The translations under genes were made by a program, and so were the position numbers. Shown piece by piece: positions 7,895 through 9,394 of a stretch of DNA of 9,394 nt. Below the pieces are notes generated by a model, which was given only the letters and a program-made list of their open reading frames with translations, made no database searches and had not been told where the DNA came from. The first letter of the stretch is position 1, and each line of letters begins with the position of its first letter. This DNA is from Lachnospiraceae bacterium (lineage in GTDB: Bacteria > Bacillota > Clostridia > Lachnospirales > Lachnospiraceae), in the NCBI GenBank assembly GCA_017473665.1, contig JAFUKK010000119.1, positions 1 through 9,394 on the forward strand, read 5' to 3'.

Positions 7895-8530
7895 TTATAC
7901 TTCATATTCCTTTGCCAAAATCCGCAAAGCAGTATGGGCCTGATGAGCGGCACAAAGCATTACCCGGGGTGCCACCAATCCCATCCCCTCCGACACATCA
8001 CTGGTTCCGTCTCCACACAGGTAAAAATGCTCCGTAATGCGGCGGGTACGGATGGCATTGACACTCCCCATCCCTGCCATACCGGAGGCCGCTATGAGAT
8101 ATTTCCCGGGTAGCTTCTCCAGCACCCGATTGGTAAGCATTGCTTTTGCCTCCGGTTCATCCAAAGCTTCACAGATAATATCCGCCCGTTGCAGCAGCTC
8201 CTCCACATTTTCTTCTGTTATGCGTATACAATGCAGTTCCAATTCCAAATAAGGAGCCATTTCCAGTAGATTTTCTGCCAATGCTTCGGTTTTACAGCGG
8301 CCGATCTGCGTCACCTTGTATTGCTGCCGATGCAGATTGGTAATATCCACTTGGTCAAAATCTATGAGAATCAATCGTCCGATTCCTGCTCTGGCCAGGG
8401 CTGTGGCAATATGGGAACCCAGACCACCCAGTCCGCAAATAGCTACCGTTGCCGCAGTAAACCGTTCCTGTAATTCTCTTCCGTGTCGTTGCTGTAAAGC
8501 CTCCAACAATGCATTCTGTTCCGGCACCAT
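7895..8530 (-). CDS. thiF: ThiS adenylyltransferase ThiF, short clostridial type
   Basis: Activates the C-terminal glycine of ThiS by adenylation so that it can receive sulfur. It belongs to the E1-like / MoeB superfamily: Rossmann motif GLGGLGSH at 33-40, then LIDFDQVDITNLHRQQY at 55-71, which holds the ATP- and Mg-binding Asp, Asn and Arg residues, and later ICEALDEPEAK. At 211 residues it is shorter than E. coli ThiF (about 250) and lacks the paired CXXC zinc motifs. This is the pattern of the 'ThiF family 2' proteins found in clostridia. The ATG at 8530 was chosen over one 18 bases upstream because GGGAGG (8539-8544) sits 8 bases before it. That site is made from the terminal Gly codons of thiS, whose stop codon is just one base away. 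Confidence 0.92.
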   Translation of the reverse strand: MVPEQNALLEALQQRHGRELQERFTAATVAICGLGGLGSHIATALARAGIGRLILIDFDQVDITNLHRQQYKVTQIGRCKTEALAENLLEMAPYLELELHCIRITEENVEELLQRADIICEALDEPEAKAMLTNRVLEKLPGKYLIAASGMAGMGSVNAIRTRRITEHFYLCGDGTSDVSEGMGLVAPRVMLCAAHQAHTALRILAKEYEV

Positions 8531-8531
8531 T

Positions 8532-8726
8532 TCAACCACCTCCCACAAAACTGACTACTTCTATCACATCACCCTCTGTAAGTATGGTTTCCTCATACTG
8601 CGTCCTGGGAATGATATCTCCATTTCGCTCCACTGCAATGCGCTTGCAGTCATAATTGGTAGTTGCCAGATATGCCGACAGTGTTTTACCGGCAATATCC
8701 ACATTCTCTCCATTGACTTTTACCAT
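8532..8726 (-). CDS. thiS: Sulfur carrier protein ThiS
   Basis: A ubiquitin-fold (beta-grasp) carrier of 64 residues. Its C-terminal glycine is adenylated by ThiF and converted to a thiocarboxylate that donates sulfur to ThiG. The sequence starts MVKVNGENVDI, has IAVERNGDIIPR in the middle and ends DVIEVVSFVGGG; B. subtilis ThiS also ends HFVGGG. The start at 8726 follows AGGAGG (8734-8739) by 7 bases. An in-frame reading from 8783 would add 19 residues unlike the family and would cover the ribosome binding site. It is the first gene after the riboswitch and terminator. Confidence 0.95.
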   Translation of the reverse strand: MVKVNGENVDIAGKTLSAYLATTNYDCKRIAVERNGDIIPRTQYEETILTEGDVIEVVSFVGGG

Positions 8727-8733
8727 ATAGCCA

Positions 8734-8739
8734 CCTCCT
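8734..8739 (-). promoter_or_regulatory. Ribosome binding site deciding the thiS start
   Basis: AGGAGG on the minus strand lies 7 bases before the ATG at 8726. It sets the 64-residue ThiS rather than the longer in-frame reading that opens at 8783. Confidence 0.8.
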
Positions 8740-8803
8740 AACTTATAATTTATGGCGTCGAGATACACTCTGCCCATCTGCATAGATTAGCAGTCTCCGC
8801 AAC

Positions 8804-8837
8804 AAAAAAAGGGAAGCCACCAATTCGGTGACTTCCC
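8804..8837 (-). terminator. Intrinsic terminator of the TPP riboswitch (expression platform)
   Basis: On the minus strand GGGAAGTCACC (8827-8837) pairs with GGTGGCTTCCC (8811-8821), an 11-bp stem with one T-G pair and a 5-base loop, followed by seven T (8804-8810). It lies after the aptamer and 77 bases before the thiS start codon, so it should end transcription when thiamine diphosphate is bound. Its 3' arm can alternatively pair with the 3' end of the aptamer. Confidence 0.9.
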
Positions 8838-8856
8838 GTAAAATACAAATATTCTC

Positions 8857-8946
8857 TCAGGCATCCCTACGTTGGCATTATCCAAATCAGGTTATCGGTC
8901 GAAGGTCATACCTTCCTCTCAGCCTGTCATACAAGCTCCCGTCTGT
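8857..8946 (-). promoter_or_regulatory. Thiamine diphosphate (TPP) riboswitch aptamer, THI box
   Basis: The minus strand contains the two diagnostic THI-box blocks: GGCTGAGAGG, whose CTGAGA sits in the pyrimidine-sensing arm, and ACCTGATTTGGATAATGCC followed by AACGTAGGGA, the diphosphate-sensing arm and 3' closing part. The P3 hairpin GCTTGT-ATG-ACAGGC and a second hairpin GAAGGT-ATG-ACCTTC are plain to see. It is placed directly upstream of thiS with a terminator in between, so excess TPP should switch off thiSFGH-tenI-thiE-thiD. Exact outer ends of the P1 stem are not certain by eye. Confidence 0.95.
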
Positions 8947-8961
8947 ATTATTTAGTTTTGA

Positions 8962-9394
8962 TTAATCTACGATATTAGGGTCCTCAGCAGGTGCTACGGA
9001 ATTGCGGCTCATAGTCAGCAGCTTATCACGCATCTCAGTCTCAATTCTCTGCAGCTCTACCTCAGCGGCAGCACGCTTGGTCCGACCGTCCTCCTGAATC
9101 TTCATTACCTCATCAAAGGTACTGATCAGCATCTGATTGGTATTGGTCAGGGTCTCAATATCGATAATTCCTCTTTCTGCTTCCTTAGCAGTCTCAATGG
9201 TAGCCATCTTCAGAGCCTCCGCATTCTTCTTTAACAGGGTATTGGTCATATCGGTTACTTCACGCTGCGCCTTGGCTGCATCAGTGGAATTCTTTAAGCC
9301 GATAGCAATTACCATCTGGCTCTTCCACAGAGGGATAGTATTTACCAAAGTGGATTGAATCTTATCAGACATGGCCATATTGTTATTCTGAATC
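8962..9394 (-). CDS. TelA-like toxic anion resistance family protein, C-terminal part (partial at window edge)
   Basis: The last 143 or so residues are present and the reading frame stays open through the right edge (upstream codons read IQNNN before the first Met). The segment MAMSDKIQSTLVNTIPLWKSQ is highly typical of the TelA / KlaA family, and the rest is a charged, mostly helical tail (EVTDMTNTLLKKNAEALK, AAEVELQRIETEMRDKLL), as in that family's C-terminus. Members are cytoplasmic helical proteins linked with tellurite and cell-envelope stress and often sit beside TerD-type or 5-bromo-4-chloroindolyl phosphate hydrolysis (XpaC) genes; the true function is unclear. Its stop codon lies about 15 bases upstream of the TPP riboswitch on the same strand. 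I saw no terminator in that gap. Confidence 0.85.
   Translation of the reverse strand, partial: IQNNNMAMSDKIQSTLVNTIPLWKSQMVIAIGLKNSTDAAKAQREVTDMTNTLLKKNAEALKMATIETAKEAERGIIDIETLTNTNQMLISTFDEVMKIQEDGRTKRAAAEVELQRIETEMRDKLLTMSRNSVAPAEDPNIVD

Noticed and set aside
8727..8783. In-frame N-terminal extension of thiS or a leader peptide starting at 8783
   Set aside because: The reading runs through the strong AGGAGG site of thiS and adds residues not found in ThiS. No ribosome binding site precedes 8783.

Overview
The window reads as chromosome of an anaerobic Firmicute of the class Clostridia, probably Lachnospiraceae. This is an inference from protein style, strong AGGAGG-type ribosome binding sites, the short type of ThiF, and ThiH (radical SAM, oxygen sensitive) in place of the aerobic ThiO.

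Layout. At the left edge is the N-terminus of a response regulator on the minus strand, running off the window, with a good promoter. A 235-base divergent intergenic region separates it from lacZ, an intact plus-strand gene for a cytoplasmic GH2 beta-galactosidase of 1040 residues. LacZ converges on a thiamine operon that fills the rest of the minus strand. A 13-bp perfect hairpin between them should terminate transcription from both sides.

The thiamine operon reads, in transcription order from right to left: TPP riboswitch, intrinsic terminator, thiS, thiF, thiG, thiH, tenI, thiE, thiD, and a wrecked thiC. Gaps are short or the genes overlap, which indicates one transcript with translational coupling. 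ThiS, ThiF, ThiG, ThiH and TenI build the thiazole half of thiamine. ThiD phosphorylates the pyrimidine (HMP) half, and ThiE joins the two. ThiC, which would make HMP, survives only as about 190 bases: its first ten codons, a frameshift, a large internal deletion, and part of its C-terminal domain without the iron-sulfur cysteines. The first four bases of this remnant overlap the thiD stop codon, as expected for a former last gene of the operon. Unless another thiC exists elsewhere, the cell should make its own thiazole but need HMP from outside.

The riboswitch is followed by a clear transcription terminator. The conserved 3' end of the aptamer can pair with the 3' arm of that terminator, which gives a simple attenuation model. 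At the right edge is the C-terminal 143 residues of a TelA-like (toxic anion resistance) protein. Its stop codon lies only about 15 bases upstream of the riboswitch.

I see no tRNA or rRNA gene, insertion sequence or CRISPR array. Most of the window is ordinary metabolic sequence. The main surprise is the decayed thiC inside an otherwise intact operon.
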